Positions 23,327-30,995 of a DNA stretch of 64,000 nt are shown piece by piece. Source of the DNA: Bacteroidota bacterium (GTDB taxonomy: Bacteria; Bacteroidota; Bacteroidia; B-17B0; Aurantibacillaceae). Each line of letters begins with the position of its first letter. The first letter of the stretch is position 1. The DNA is taken from the NCBI GenBank assembly GCA_021155905.1, contig JAJNBG010000022.1:1-64000 (forward strand). The letters run 5' to 3'. Both the position numbers and the translations under genes were made by a program. The notes beneath the pieces were generated by a model. The model was not told the DNA's origin and ran no database searches. It worked only from the letters and a program-made list of their open reading frames with translations.

Positions 23327-26300
23327 ATGAGTGAACGAATACTTAGAGCCTTAATGCAAATGTTTGCCATCATCGCCAAAGTTGATGGAATTAGCAACAC
23401 AGGTCGTTCTATTGTTGAGTCTTTCTTAAAACAACAGTTAAATAAAGAGCAGGTTGAGAAATACCTGGTTATTTTTGATGAGTTTATTGAAGCGCAGCAG
23501 GCAGGTTCTAAGAAGAAAGATGGTTCGGCAAAACGTACCTCTTTAAATTCCGTTAAAGTATTAAAGATCTGTACTCAAATCAACCAGGAGCTGGAACAGC
23601 CTCAAAAAGTCATCGTTTTAATTCGTTTATTGGAATTCATTTACTCTTCTGACGAAATTTCTGAACAGGAGAATGAGTTTGTAGTGACCGTGGCTGATAC
23701 CTTTAACATTTCTATTGAGGAGTTTAACCAATTAAGAGCCTTTGTTGAAGATACAGCGGAAAAGATTCCGAATACACCAAATATCCTGGTAATTAACAAT
23801 AAAGAAAACGGATACGGAAATAGCTGCAAGCACATTTACTGCGACACATTAACGTCTGACGTCCGCGTGATCCAGATCGACAGCGTGGGCATGTATGCGC
23901 TTCGTATCTACGGCAACATAGAGCTTCAATTAAACGGGCAGGGAATTTCCAAAGACCGTATCCATATTTTAACTCCTGGTTCATCCTTGAGAAATTCGAG
24001 GGTTAAGCCAATTTACTACAGTGATATCATCGGACGTTTCTTAGCCGATAGTTCTAAGGCCCGTATTTCATTTGAAGCAAAAAATATTGAATATAAATTT
24101 AAAGGTGGGAAATTAGGTCTCCGTAACATCAATATCCGTGAAGAAAGTGGGAAGCTGATCGGTATCATGGGAGGTTCAGGAGCCGGAAAATCTACCTTAC
24201 TGAATGTTTTAAATGGTGTTGAGGTTCCGAGCGGGGGACAGGTTTTAATTAACGGAAAAAACATTCACGTTGAGAAAAAATTTGTAGAAGGTGTAATCGG
24301 GCATGTGACGCAGGATGACTTGTTAATCGAAGAGTTAACTGTTTACCAGAACCTGTTTTACAATGCCAAATTATGTTTCGGGAATTTAACCGATGAAGAG
24401 ATCGCTAAAAAATGCCATTCCTTATTGGCTGATTTAGGTTTGTCTGAAACAAAAGAACTAAAAGTAGGTTCGCCTTTGGAAAAAACAATTTCCGGTGGAC
24501 AGCGTAAACGTTTGAATATAGGATTAGAGTTAATCCGTGAACCTTCTGTTTTATATGTGGATGAACCTACTTCCGGTTTATCGTCCCGTGACTCGGAAAA
24601 CATCATGGACCTTTTAAAGGAATTATCTCTAAAAGGTAAACTGATCTTCGTCGTGATTCATCAGCCATCATCAGATATTTTTAAAATGTTTGATAAGCTT
24701 CAGATCCTGGATGTCGGCGGATACCCGATTTATTATGGAAATCCCGTTGATGCTGTGTCATATTTTAAAACATTGGTACAACATGTGAATGCAGAAGAAA
24801 GCGAATGCTGGAACTGCGGTAATGTAAATCCCGAACTGATTTTCAATATCATTGAAAGTAAAGTATTGGATGAATACGGAAACTTAACCCATAACCGAAA
24901 AACCAGTCCGAGTGAATGGAATAAAAGTTATGTTGAAAAAATTGAATCTACAATAGGAGATATCAAACATCAGGATGAGATCCCGGAAGCGATATTTAAA
25001 ATACCAAATGCCTTTAAGCAGTTTAAAGTTTTCATTACCAGAGATGTAAAAAGCAAGCTCACCAATACACAGTATTTATTGATCAACTTTATTGAAGCGC
25101 CTTTACTGGCATTTATCCTCGCTTATTTGATCCGCTTTTACAATGCCGATGCTGATAACACCAAAGGTTATATTTACCGTGAAAATGAGAACATGCCGGC
25201 TTACATGTTCATGTCGGTGGTAGTAGCTTTATTTATCGGCTTAACCGTTTCTGCTGAGGAGATCATCCGTGACCGCAAAATCCGGAAGCGTGAATCATTC
25301 TTAAACCTAAGCAAAGGCAGTTATCTGTGGAGCAAGATCATCATCATGTTTGTGTTATCCGCTATTCAAACCTTAACCTTCGTCATCGTTGGAAATTCAA
25401 TTTTGGATGTTAACGGAATGCTGGCAGATTACTGGATGGTGTTGTTTACCGCTTCCTGCTTTGCAAATATGCTGGGCCTGAATATTTCCAGCGCATTTAA
25501 CAGTGCTGTTACGATTTATATTTTAATTCCATTTTTAATTATCCCACAGTTATTATTAGCCGGTGTGGTAGTAAAATTCGATAAATTAAATCCTACACTT
25601 GCAAAACAAGGCGGTGTGCCATTAGCAGGTGAAATCATGGCCAGCCGTTGGGCGTTTGAGGCATTAGCCGTAAATCAGTTTAAAGCCAACAAATACCAGA
25701 GAAATTACTACAAATTTGATAAAGCAATCAGCATTGCTTCATACAAGAAAGTGTACTGGATTCCGAAACTTCAGAATAAAATGACAAAGATCGAAGGTTC
25801 TATGTTAAAAGCTGACGTTAATAAAAAAGAACTGGAGAGAGACTTTTCTTTATTGAAAAATGAATTGCTGAAAGAACAGGCGTTCCTGAAAAATAAATAC
25901 AAATTTGATGGCATCAACCAGTTAAACCCTAAAGAATACACTCCTGCTATAGCTTCTTCCTTAAAACAGTTTCTTGCAAAAATTAATGAACACTATATTA
26001 ATTTTGAAAATAAAGCAAGGAAACAGGAAGATGAAGTAACCCAAAAACTGATCAAAGAGTTGGGAAATGATAAATTTATTGCTCTTAAAGATGATTATAC
26101 CAATGAGGCTCTCGATCAGTTCATGCTCAACAGTAATGATTTGGGGGACAGATGTCTGGAACATGAAGGGAAATTAATTCAGCGAATTGAACCCATCTAC
26201 CTCGATCCTATAGAATCTAATTTAGGCGCGGCTCATTTTTATGCACCCAATAAAAGGTTCATGGGTAAATTATTTCCTACTTATTGGTTCAATATCTCTG

Positions 26301-26401
26301 TAATCTGGTTAATGAGCTTATCATTAATGATTATGCTTTATTTTGATGTCTTCAAAAGGATTCTGGACTTTTTAGGAAATATCAACTTTAAGAAAAAGTA
26401 G
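23327..26401 (+). CDS. TerB-like / FHA-like / ABCG-type transporter fusion protein
   Basis: The 1024-residue polypeptide starts with a helical TerB-like region (1-150; MQMFAIIAKVDGISNTGRS, LLEFIYSSDEISEQENEFV). A ~100-residue beta region (160-240) recalls an FHA module but lacks a clear FHA motif. The ABC domain (245-470) has Walker A GGSGAGKST, signature TISGGQRKRL, Walker B VLYVDEPTSGLSS and H-loop VIHQPSSD, all of ABCG type. After WNCGNVNP, several membrane segments form an ABC2-type permease (~590-780), interrupted by a ~200-residue helical charged insert (~785-975) before the last membrane segment near residue 1000. It probably exports or reorganises lipid-like or surface material; substrate unknown. 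Confidence 0.85.
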   Translation: MSERILRALMQMFAIIAKVDGISNTGRSIVESFLKQQLNKEQVEKYLVIFDEFIEAQQAGSKKKDGSAKRTSLNSVKVLKICTQINQELEQPQKVIVLIRLLEFIYSSDEISEQENEFVVTVADTFNISIEEFNQLRAFVEDTAEKIPNTPNILVINNKENGYGNSCKHIYCDTLTSDVRVIQIDSVGMYALRIYGNIELQLNGQGISKDRIHILTPGSSLRNSRVKPIYYSDIIGRFLADSSKARISFEAKNIEYKFKGGKLGLRNINIREESGKLIGIMGGSGAGKSTLLNVLNGVEVPSGGQVLINGKNIHVEKKFVEGVIGHVTQDDLLIEELTVYQNLFYNAKLCFGNLTDEEIAKKCHSLLADLGLSETKELKVGSPLEKTISGGQRKRLNIGLELIREPSVLYVDEPTSGLSSRDSENIMDLLKELSLKGKLIFVVIHQPSSDIFKMFDKLQILDVGGYPIYYGNPVDAVSYFKTLVQHVNAEESECWNCGNVNPELIFNIIESKVLDEYGNLTHNRKTSPSEWNKSYVEKIESTIGDIKHQDEIPEAIFKIPNAFKQFKVFITRDVKSKLTNTQYLLINFIEAPLLAFILAYLIRFYNADADNTKGYIYRENENMPAYMFMSVVVALFIGLTVSAEEIIRDRKIRKRESFLNLSKGSYLWSKIIIMFVLSAIQTLTFVIVGNSILDVNGMLADYWMVLFTASCFANMLGLNISSAFNSAVTIYILIPFLIIPQLLLAGVVVKFDKLNPTLAKQGGVPLAGEIMASRWAFEALAVNQFKANKYQRNYYKFDKAISIASYKKVYWIPKLQNKMTKIEGSMLKADVNKKELERDFSLLKNELLKEQAFLKNKYKFDGINQLNPKEYTPAIASSLKQFLAKINEHYINFENKARKQEDEVTQKLIKELGNDKFIALKDDYTNEALDQFMLNSNDLGDRCLEHEGKLIQRIEPIYLDPIESNLGAAHFYAPNKRFMGKLFPTYWFNISVIWLMSLSLMIMLYFDVFKRILDFLGNINFKKK

Positions 26402-26497
26402 TGAAGGGACTTGAAAGACTGAAGAGACTAAAGAGAGAAAAGGGACTATAAGTCCCTTAAGTCTATTCAATCCCTGTAATCCCTTCAGTCCCTTTTA
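26402..26497. repeat. Purine/pyrimidine imperfect long inverted repeat
   Basis: The left half is purine-rich with repeated GGGACT/AGACT/GAGACT units; the right half is its approximate reverse complement. The centre AAGGGACTATAAGTCCCTT (26440-26458) is an 8-bp perfect stem with a 3-base loop, and outer GAAGGGACTT pairs with TTCAGTCCCTT-like sequence. It fills the gap between the ABC fusion and bamD and may end transcription. Confidence 0.65.
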
Positions 26498-26547
26498 TTA
26501 ACTAACTTTCTTTAACAAAATTAAAACACCTGTTTCGCTAAAAAACA

Positions 26548-26555
26548 TATCTTTG
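26548..26555 (+). promoter_or_regulatory. Putative -7 box overlapping the upstream TTG of bamD
   Basis: TATCTTTG is an exact TAnnTTTG match. It overlaps the earliest possible TTG start (26553), which argues that translation begins at the next TTG (26562) or that another promoter is used. Confidence 0.5.
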
Positions 26556-26561
26556 ACACTC

Positions 26562-27362
26562 TTGAAAAAACTAGCCATATATTTTATTATTATCGGTGCT
26601 GTAGCCTTAACAAGCTGCGACGGTTATAACCGATTATTGAAAAGTTCCAATTACGAACTGAAACTGGAAAGAGCACAACAGTATTATGCAAAAGGCAATT
26701 ATGTGAAAGCCACAGCCTTATTTGAAGAGTTGATTCCGGTTTATAAAGGAACAGATAAAGCAGAAGAGATTTATTATTACTTTTCTTATTGTAATTATTA
26801 CCAGGGAGATTATGCCCTTTCTCAGTACCATTTTAAAAACTATTTCAGAAGTTTCCCGATGGGTAAACACGCTGAAGAATGTTTATTCATGAATGCCTAT
26901 TGCTATTATTTAAATTCTCCTATTTATAAATTAGACCAGACGGACACTAAAAATGCTATGGCTGAATTACAGAATTTTATTGATCTGTACCCGGAAAGTT
27001 CCAGAATTGACTCCTGCAATAAGATCAACGACATTTTGAGAGGTAAACTAGAACAAAAAGAACGCGATATCACAAACCAGTATTTTAATATTGGCGACTA
27101 CAAAGCTGCCATTGCGTCGAGTATTAACTTTGTAAAGGATTTCCCTGAATCGAATTATATTGACGAAATCATGTATACCATGATTGATTCATATTACCTT
27201 CTAGCCATCAACAGTCTGGAAACCAAAAAGTTAGAAAGATTAAATTTAGCTATGGAAAGTTATTTAAAATTAGTAGATTTGTACCCTAAAAGCAGTTATT
27301 TGCCCAAAGCAGAATCTGTTTATGAGAGTTGTGTGAAAATAAAAAGTAATCTTAATCAATAA
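26562..27362 (+). CDS. bamD: Outer-membrane assembly lipoprotein BamD
   Basis: From TTG at 26562 the protein has 266 residues and a lipoprotein signal MKKLAIYFIIIGAVALTSC (Cys19). The mature part is a TPR/Sel1-like superhelix typical of BamD: LLKSSNYELKLERAQQYYAKGNY, KAEEIYYYFSYCNYYQGDYALS, FRSFPMGKHAEECLFMNAYCYY and LQNFIDLYPESS. BamD anchors BamA for beta-barrel insertion into the outer membrane. It is followed after 4 bases by rpoZ, then coaBC and the DUF4835 gene, an order familiar from other Bacteroidota. The alternative TTG at 26553 would overlap a promoter box. Confidence 0.9.
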   Translation: MKKLAIYFIIIGAVALTSCDGYNRLLKSSNYELKLERAQQYYAKGNYVKATALFEELIPVYKGTDKAEEIYYYFSYCNYYQGDYALSQYHFKNYFRSFPMGKHAEECLFMNAYCYYLNSPIYKLDQTDTKNAMAELQNFIDLYPESSRIDSCNKINDILRGKLEQKERDITNQYFNIGDYKAAIASSINFVKDFPESNYIDEIMYTMIDSYYLLAINSLETKKLERLNLAMESYLKLVDLYPKSSYLPKAESVYESCVKIKSNLNQ

Positions 27363-27366
27363 TCAA

Positions 27367-27696
27367 ATGGATTTTAAAAAAACAAACGCAGAGCCAAGTA
27401 CCGTAACACGTGATATCAGAAGATTTGATGGTCCTACAGGGAATATTTATGAATCAATTTCTATTATCTCTAAACGTGCTAACCAGATCAGCTCTGAAAT
27501 GAAAGAAGAATTATCAGCTAAATTAGCTGAATTCGCAAGTCATTCTGATAACCTGGAAGAGATCTTTGAAAACAGAGAACAAATTGAAATTTCTAAATTT
27601 TACGAAAAATTACCTAAGCCATCTTTGATTTCTATCAATGAGTTCTTAGAAGATAAAACATATTACAGAAACCCTGCTAAAGAACAGGCAAAATAG
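27367..27696 (+). CDS. rpoZ: RNA polymerase omega subunit-like protein
   Basis: This 109-residue protein has the Bacteroidota omega pattern: TVTRDIRRFDGPTGNIYESISIISKRANQI, where NIYESI..ISKRA.QI corresponds to the conserved N-terminal helices of omega, then a helical ELSAKLAEFASHSDNLEEIFENRE stretch. Omega binds beta-prime and helps polymerase assembly. Length is larger than the E. coli protein, as is usual in this phylum. It is 4 bases after bamD and is followed by a terminator-like hairpin. Confidence 0.85.
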   Translation: MDFKKTNAEPSTVTRDIRRFDGPTGNIYESISIISKRANQISSEMKEELSAKLAEFASHSDNLEEIFENREQIEISKFYEKLPKPSLISINEFLEDKTYYRNPAKEQAK

Positions 27697-27720
27697 TTTT
27701 TTGTATTAGACCATTTAATA

Positions 27721-27750
27721 AAACCCATCCTCCTTTTGGCAGATGGGTTT
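27721..27750 (+). terminator. Intrinsic terminator after rpoZ
   Basis: AAACCCATC (27721-27729) pairs with GATGGGTTT (27742-27750), followed by TTAATTTA. The hairpin lies just before the coaBC ATG (27760), so termination must be partial or coaBC has its own promoter. Confidence 0.7.
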
Positions 27751-27759
27751 TTAATTTAT

Positions 27760-28965
27760 ATGTCGTTAAAAAATAAACATATTCTCTTAGGAATCACCGG
27801 TGGTATTGCTGCTTATAAATGTGCTCATTTAGTACGTTTGCTCATTAAAGAAGGTGCAGTGGTTAAAGTGGTCATGACCAAAGCGGCGGAAGAATTTGTT
27901 ACAGCAAAAACCTTGTCGGTCCTGAGTAAGAACGAAGTAGTCACTGATTTTTTTGATTCCAATAATAGCTGGAATAATCATGTGGCATTGGCCGAGTGGG
28001 CTGATGCAATTATTATTGCACCACTGACAGCGAATACGCTGGCGAAATTTGCGAGCGGCCTGTGTGATAATATCGTGACTGCCTGTTATCTTTCAGCACG
28101 TAGTAAAGTATTTGTTGCGCCTGCCATGGACCTCGATATGTACCAGCATCCGACCACAAAACAAAATTTCGATACCCTGCGTAAAAATGAAAATCTGATC
28201 ATTCCTGCTGAGAGCGGTGAATTGGCCAGTGGTTTATCCGGAGAGGGCCGTATGGCCGAACCCGAACATATCATTGAATTTGTGAACCAGTACTTTGCAA
28301 ATGCTCTGCCTTTAACCGGGAAAAAAGTATTGGTAAATGCCGGCCCCACGTATGAAGCAATTGACCCGGTAAGATTTATCGGTAACCGCTCTTCCGGAAA
28401 AATGGGAGTTGCCCTGGCAGACGAATTTGCAAAAGCAGGCGCAGAGGTGACATTGGTACTGGGCCCTTCTCATCAAAAACCCCAGGAAAGATCAGTCACA
28501 GTCATTGCCGTTGAAAGTGCCGAGGAAATGCTGAATGCATGCCAGAAACATTTTGAAGCGACGGACATTGCCATTTTTTCTGCTGCAGTGGCGGATTATA
28601 AACCTAAAACAGTGGCCGCTTCGAAAATCAAAAAACTGGAGAATGAACTTTCCCTTGACCTGGTAAAAACCGTTGACGTGTTGGCAACCCTTGGCAAACA
28701 GAAAAAACATCAACTTTTGGCAGGATTTGCATTGGAGACAGATCACGTCGTTGAATACGCGACAGAAAAGATAGCCAAAAAAAATCTTGATTTTATTGTC
28801 GCTAATTCTGCAACTGAATCTGGCAGCGGCTTTGGTGTTGATACCAACAAAATAACTATTATTGATAAACACAATAAATTGTATAATTTTGAGTTAAAAA
28901 GCAAGCAGGATGTCGCAAAGGACATTGTACGTTTTGCCATTAATTATTTGAAAACACATGAGTAA
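27760..28965 (+). CDS. coaBC: Phosphopantothenoylcysteine decarboxylase / phosphopantothenate-cysteine ligase
   Basis: From the ATG at 27760 the bifunctional protein has 401 residues. The N-terminal flavoprotein CoaC domain shows ILLGITGGIAAYKCAHLVR, the catalytic His in NNHVALAEWAD, and APAMDLDMYQHP with the substrate-clamp region. The CoaB domain begins at KKVLVNAGPTYEAIDPVRFI with GNRSSGKMG, followed by AAVADYKPK. It makes 4'-phosphopantetheine from phosphopantothenate and cysteine for coenzyme A. Its end overlaps the start of the DUF4835 gene by 8 bases, indicating cotranscription. An earlier TTG (27736) lies inside the terminator hairpin and is rejected. Confidence 0.96.
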   Translation: MSLKNKHILLGITGGIAAYKCAHLVRLLIKEGAVVKVVMTKAAEEFVTAKTLSVLSKNEVVTDFFDSNNSWNNHVALAEWADAIIIAPLTANTLAKFASGLCDNIVTACYLSARSKVFVAPAMDLDMYQHPTTKQNFDTLRKNENLIIPAESGELASGLSGEGRMAEPEHIIEFVNQYFANALPLTGKKVLVNAGPTYEAIDPVRFIGNRSSGKMGVALADEFAKAGAEVTLVLGPSHQKPQERSVTVIAVESAEEMLNACQKHFEATDIAIFSAAVADYKPKTVAASKIKKLENELSLDLVKTVDVLATLGKQKKHQLLAGFALETDHVVEYATEKIAKKNLDFIVANSATESGSGFGVDTNKITIIDKHNKLYNFELKSKQDVAKDIVRFAINYLKTHE

Positions 28966-29857
28966 GTACATATATCTTCTTCTTTTTTGTATTAATGGGC
29001 GTTTTCTGTTTTCACAGGAATTAAATTGCCAGGTCAGCGTGGTTTCTCCTCAAATTCAGGGAACGACGGAAAAACAAATTTTTGAGCAACTTCAAAAGTC
29101 CATTTTTGAATTCATGAATAACACCAAATGGACCAAAGATAATTTTACAACCTCTGAACGGATAGACTGTTCCATACTCATCAACGTTACTCAAAAAGCA
29201 GGAACAGACGATTACAGGGCCACTATTCAAATTCAAAGCAGAAGGCCTGTTTTTAAAAGTTCTTATTTTTCCCCGACCTTCAATTATATCGATGAAAATT
29301 TTGCTTTCCGTTATCAACAGTTCCAGCAGTTAGAATTTAATTTAAACACGTTCTCTAATAATATTACTTCAGTGCTTGCCTATTATGCTTATGTCATAAT
29401 CGCTAACGATTACGATACGTATTCTAATCTCGGCGGAACAGAATATTTTCAAAAGGCACAATTGGTTGTTTCTAACGCACAAAGTGCAGCGGAAAGCGGA
29501 TGGAAATCATTTGAGAGCAATAAAAACCGTTACTGGATCGTTGAAAATGCATTGCAACCGGTCTTTCAGCCAATCCGCGAATGCATGTACAAATACCATC
29601 GTTTGGGTTTAGACATCATGAATGAAAAACCAGATGAAGGAAGAAAAGAAATTTTAAAATCAACGGAACTTTTATTGGGTGTTTACAAAAACAGGCCCGC
29701 TTCCTTTATTATGGAATTATTTTTTGACGCTAAAACCGACGAATTAGTCAATATCTTTTCTAAAGGTTTTCCCGATGAAAAGGCAAAGATCGTTGAAACC
29801 CTGACAACGGTTGATCCTGCCAACTCCACTAAATACTTTAAAATATCCGGTAACTAA
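28958..29857 (+). CDS. porD: DUF4835 protein, probably T9SS protein PorD
   Basis: The 299-residue protein has a signal peptide (cleaved near LFSQ) and matches the DUF4835 family in length and landmarks: ELNCQVSVVSPQIQGTTEKQIFEQLQKSIFEFMN (an N-terminal strand-helix), RIDCSILINVTQ, NTFSNNITSVLAYYAYVIIANDYDTYSNLGG and a helical C-terminal half. I recall that this family is now labelled PorD, a type IX secretion system protein of unknown mechanism; I cannot confirm it here. The coaBC-DUF4835 order is conserved in the phylum, usually followed by recN, which is absent here. It overlaps coaBC by 8 bases. Confidence 0.75.
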   Translation: MSKYIYLLLFCINGRFLFSQELNCQVSVVSPQIQGTTEKQIFEQLQKSIFEFMNNTKWTKDNFTTSERIDCSILINVTQKAGTDDYRATIQIQSRRPVFKSSYFSPTFNYIDENFAFRYQQFQQLEFNLNTFSNNITSVLAYYAYVIIANDYDTYSNLGGTEYFQKAQLVVSNAQSAAESGWKSFESNKNRYWIVENALQPVFQPIRECMYKYHRLGLDIMNEKPDEGRKEILKSTELLLGVYKNRPASFIMELFFDAKTDELVNIFSKGFPDEKAKIVETLTTVDPANSTKYFKISGN

Positions 29858-29886
29858 TTTTTAACAATTAAATCATACTAACCGGA

Positions 29887-29915
29887 TTTGATTTAGAATA
29901 GTTTTACTAGTTTTG
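29887..29915 (+). promoter_or_regulatory. Promoter of the DUF3078 gene
   Basis: TTTG (29887-29890) and TAGTTTTG (29908-29915) are spaced by 17 bases. The ATG lies 21 bases further on (29937). The upstream in-frame TTG at 29913 falls in the -7 box and is not a start. Confidence 0.65.
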
Positions 29916-29936
29916 CCCTCTTATATTTCAAATTCT

Positions 29937-30920
29937 ATGAAAAAAATTTTATTTTCAGTTTGCTTGTTTTTTCTTGCCTTTTCAGGCATTGCCCAGGATG
30001 ATAAATCAGAGGCCATCAAACTTGTAGAAAATACGCTTGCTGTTAAAGACATTACTGTTGATTCAGCTAAATTCTGGAAAACAGGGGGCGTTATTTCTCT
30101 GAACGGACAACAGGTATCGCTTACCAATTGGTCAGCCGGTGGCAATAATTCAATATCATTAGCCGGGCTGGTAAATGTGTTTGCCAAATACAAAAAGGGT
30201 AAAATTAACTGGGAGACAAATTTGGATTTAGGTTATGGCGTGATTAACCAGGGTAATGCAAAAAAATGGTGGAAGAATGATGATAAAATTCAATTCTCTA
30301 CAAAGTTTGGGAGAGAGTTAAAACAACACTGGTACCTTGCTACACTGGCTGATTTCAGGACGCAATTCACCAACGGATACAATTACCCGAATGACTCGGT
30401 TTACATTTCAAAATTTATGGCTCCGGCTTATGGACTAGCAGCAATTGGGTTCGACTATAAACCCAATGATAATTTTTCTTTATTGATTTCTCCTGCCACC
30501 GGTAAATTCACTTATGTGATTGATGATAGCCTGGCTAAATACGGAGCATTTGGAGTACAGAAAGAAATCAGAGATAGCGATGGCAGAATTACCCAGCGTT
30601 ACTTAACACATCGTGAAGAATTCGGAGCCTATTTGAAAATGCAATACCAGACAAAAGTAATGGAGAACGTTACCTTCCTGACTATTTTGGAGCTATTCTC
30701 TAACTATTTTCATAACCCCGGAAATATTGATGTGAACTGGTCGACACTTACAACCTTAAAGGTTAACAAATATATCTCTGCTACCTTAACTACTCAATTG
30801 ATATATGATGATGATATTAAAGTATTAAGAACCAGTGGAGATCAAAAAGGAACAACCGGACCTGATGTGCAATTCAAACAAGTACTCGGCGTTGGATTCA
30901 CTTACAATTTTAAGCATTAA
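29937..30920 (+). CDS. DUF3078 protein, predicted outer-membrane beta-barrel
   Basis: From the ATG at 29937 the product has 327 residues with a signal peptide ending SGIAQ. The body matches DUF3078: WKTGGVISLNGQQVSLTNWSAGG, KINWETNLDLGYGVINQG, DDKIQFSTKFGRELKQHWY, followed by many amphipathic strands with aromatic ends (FGAYLKMQYQ, VTFLTILELFSNYFHNPGN) and the terminal VGVGFTYNFKH with an aromatic-rich final strand. This looks like a ~12-strand porin-like barrel (inference). Its function in Bacteroidota is unknown. It has its own promoter and a bidirectional terminator. Confidence 0.85.
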   Translation: MKKILFSVCLFFLAFSGIAQDDKSEAIKLVENTLAVKDITVDSAKFWKTGGVISLNGQQVSLTNWSAGGNNSISLAGLVNVFAKYKKGKINWETNLDLGYGVINQGNAKKWWKNDDKIQFSTKFGRELKQHWYLATLADFRTQFTNGYNYPNDSVYISKFMAPAYGLAAIGFDYKPNDNFSLLISPATGKFTYVIDDSLAKYGAFGVQKEIRDSDGRITQRYLTHREEFGAYLKMQYQTKVMENVTFLTILELFSNYFHNPGNIDVNWSTLTTLKVNKYISATLTTQLIYDDDIKVLRTSGDQKGTTGPDVQFKQVLGVGFTYNFKH

Positions 30921-30950
30921 CAACCAGCCGAAATTAAAGTATTAAAACAA

Positions 30951-30979
30951 AAATCCCCGCTAAAAACTAGCGGGGATTT
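30951..30979. terminator. Bidirectional terminator between the DUF3078 gene and porX
   Basis: A 12-bp perfect stem AAATCCCCGCTA / TAGCGGGGATTT with an AAAAC loop and flanking A and T runs serves both convergent genes. Confidence 0.92.
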
Positions 30980-30995
30980 TTTATTTATTCAATAT

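Noticed and set aside
27736-27759. TTG start upstream of coaBC
   Set aside because: It lies in the loop and arm of the terminator-type hairpin, and the conserved CoaBC start fits the ATG at 27760.
29913-29936. TTG start upstream of the DUF3078 gene
   Set aside because: The TTG falls inside the likely -7 promoter box, and the signal peptide begins cleanly at the ATG at 29937.
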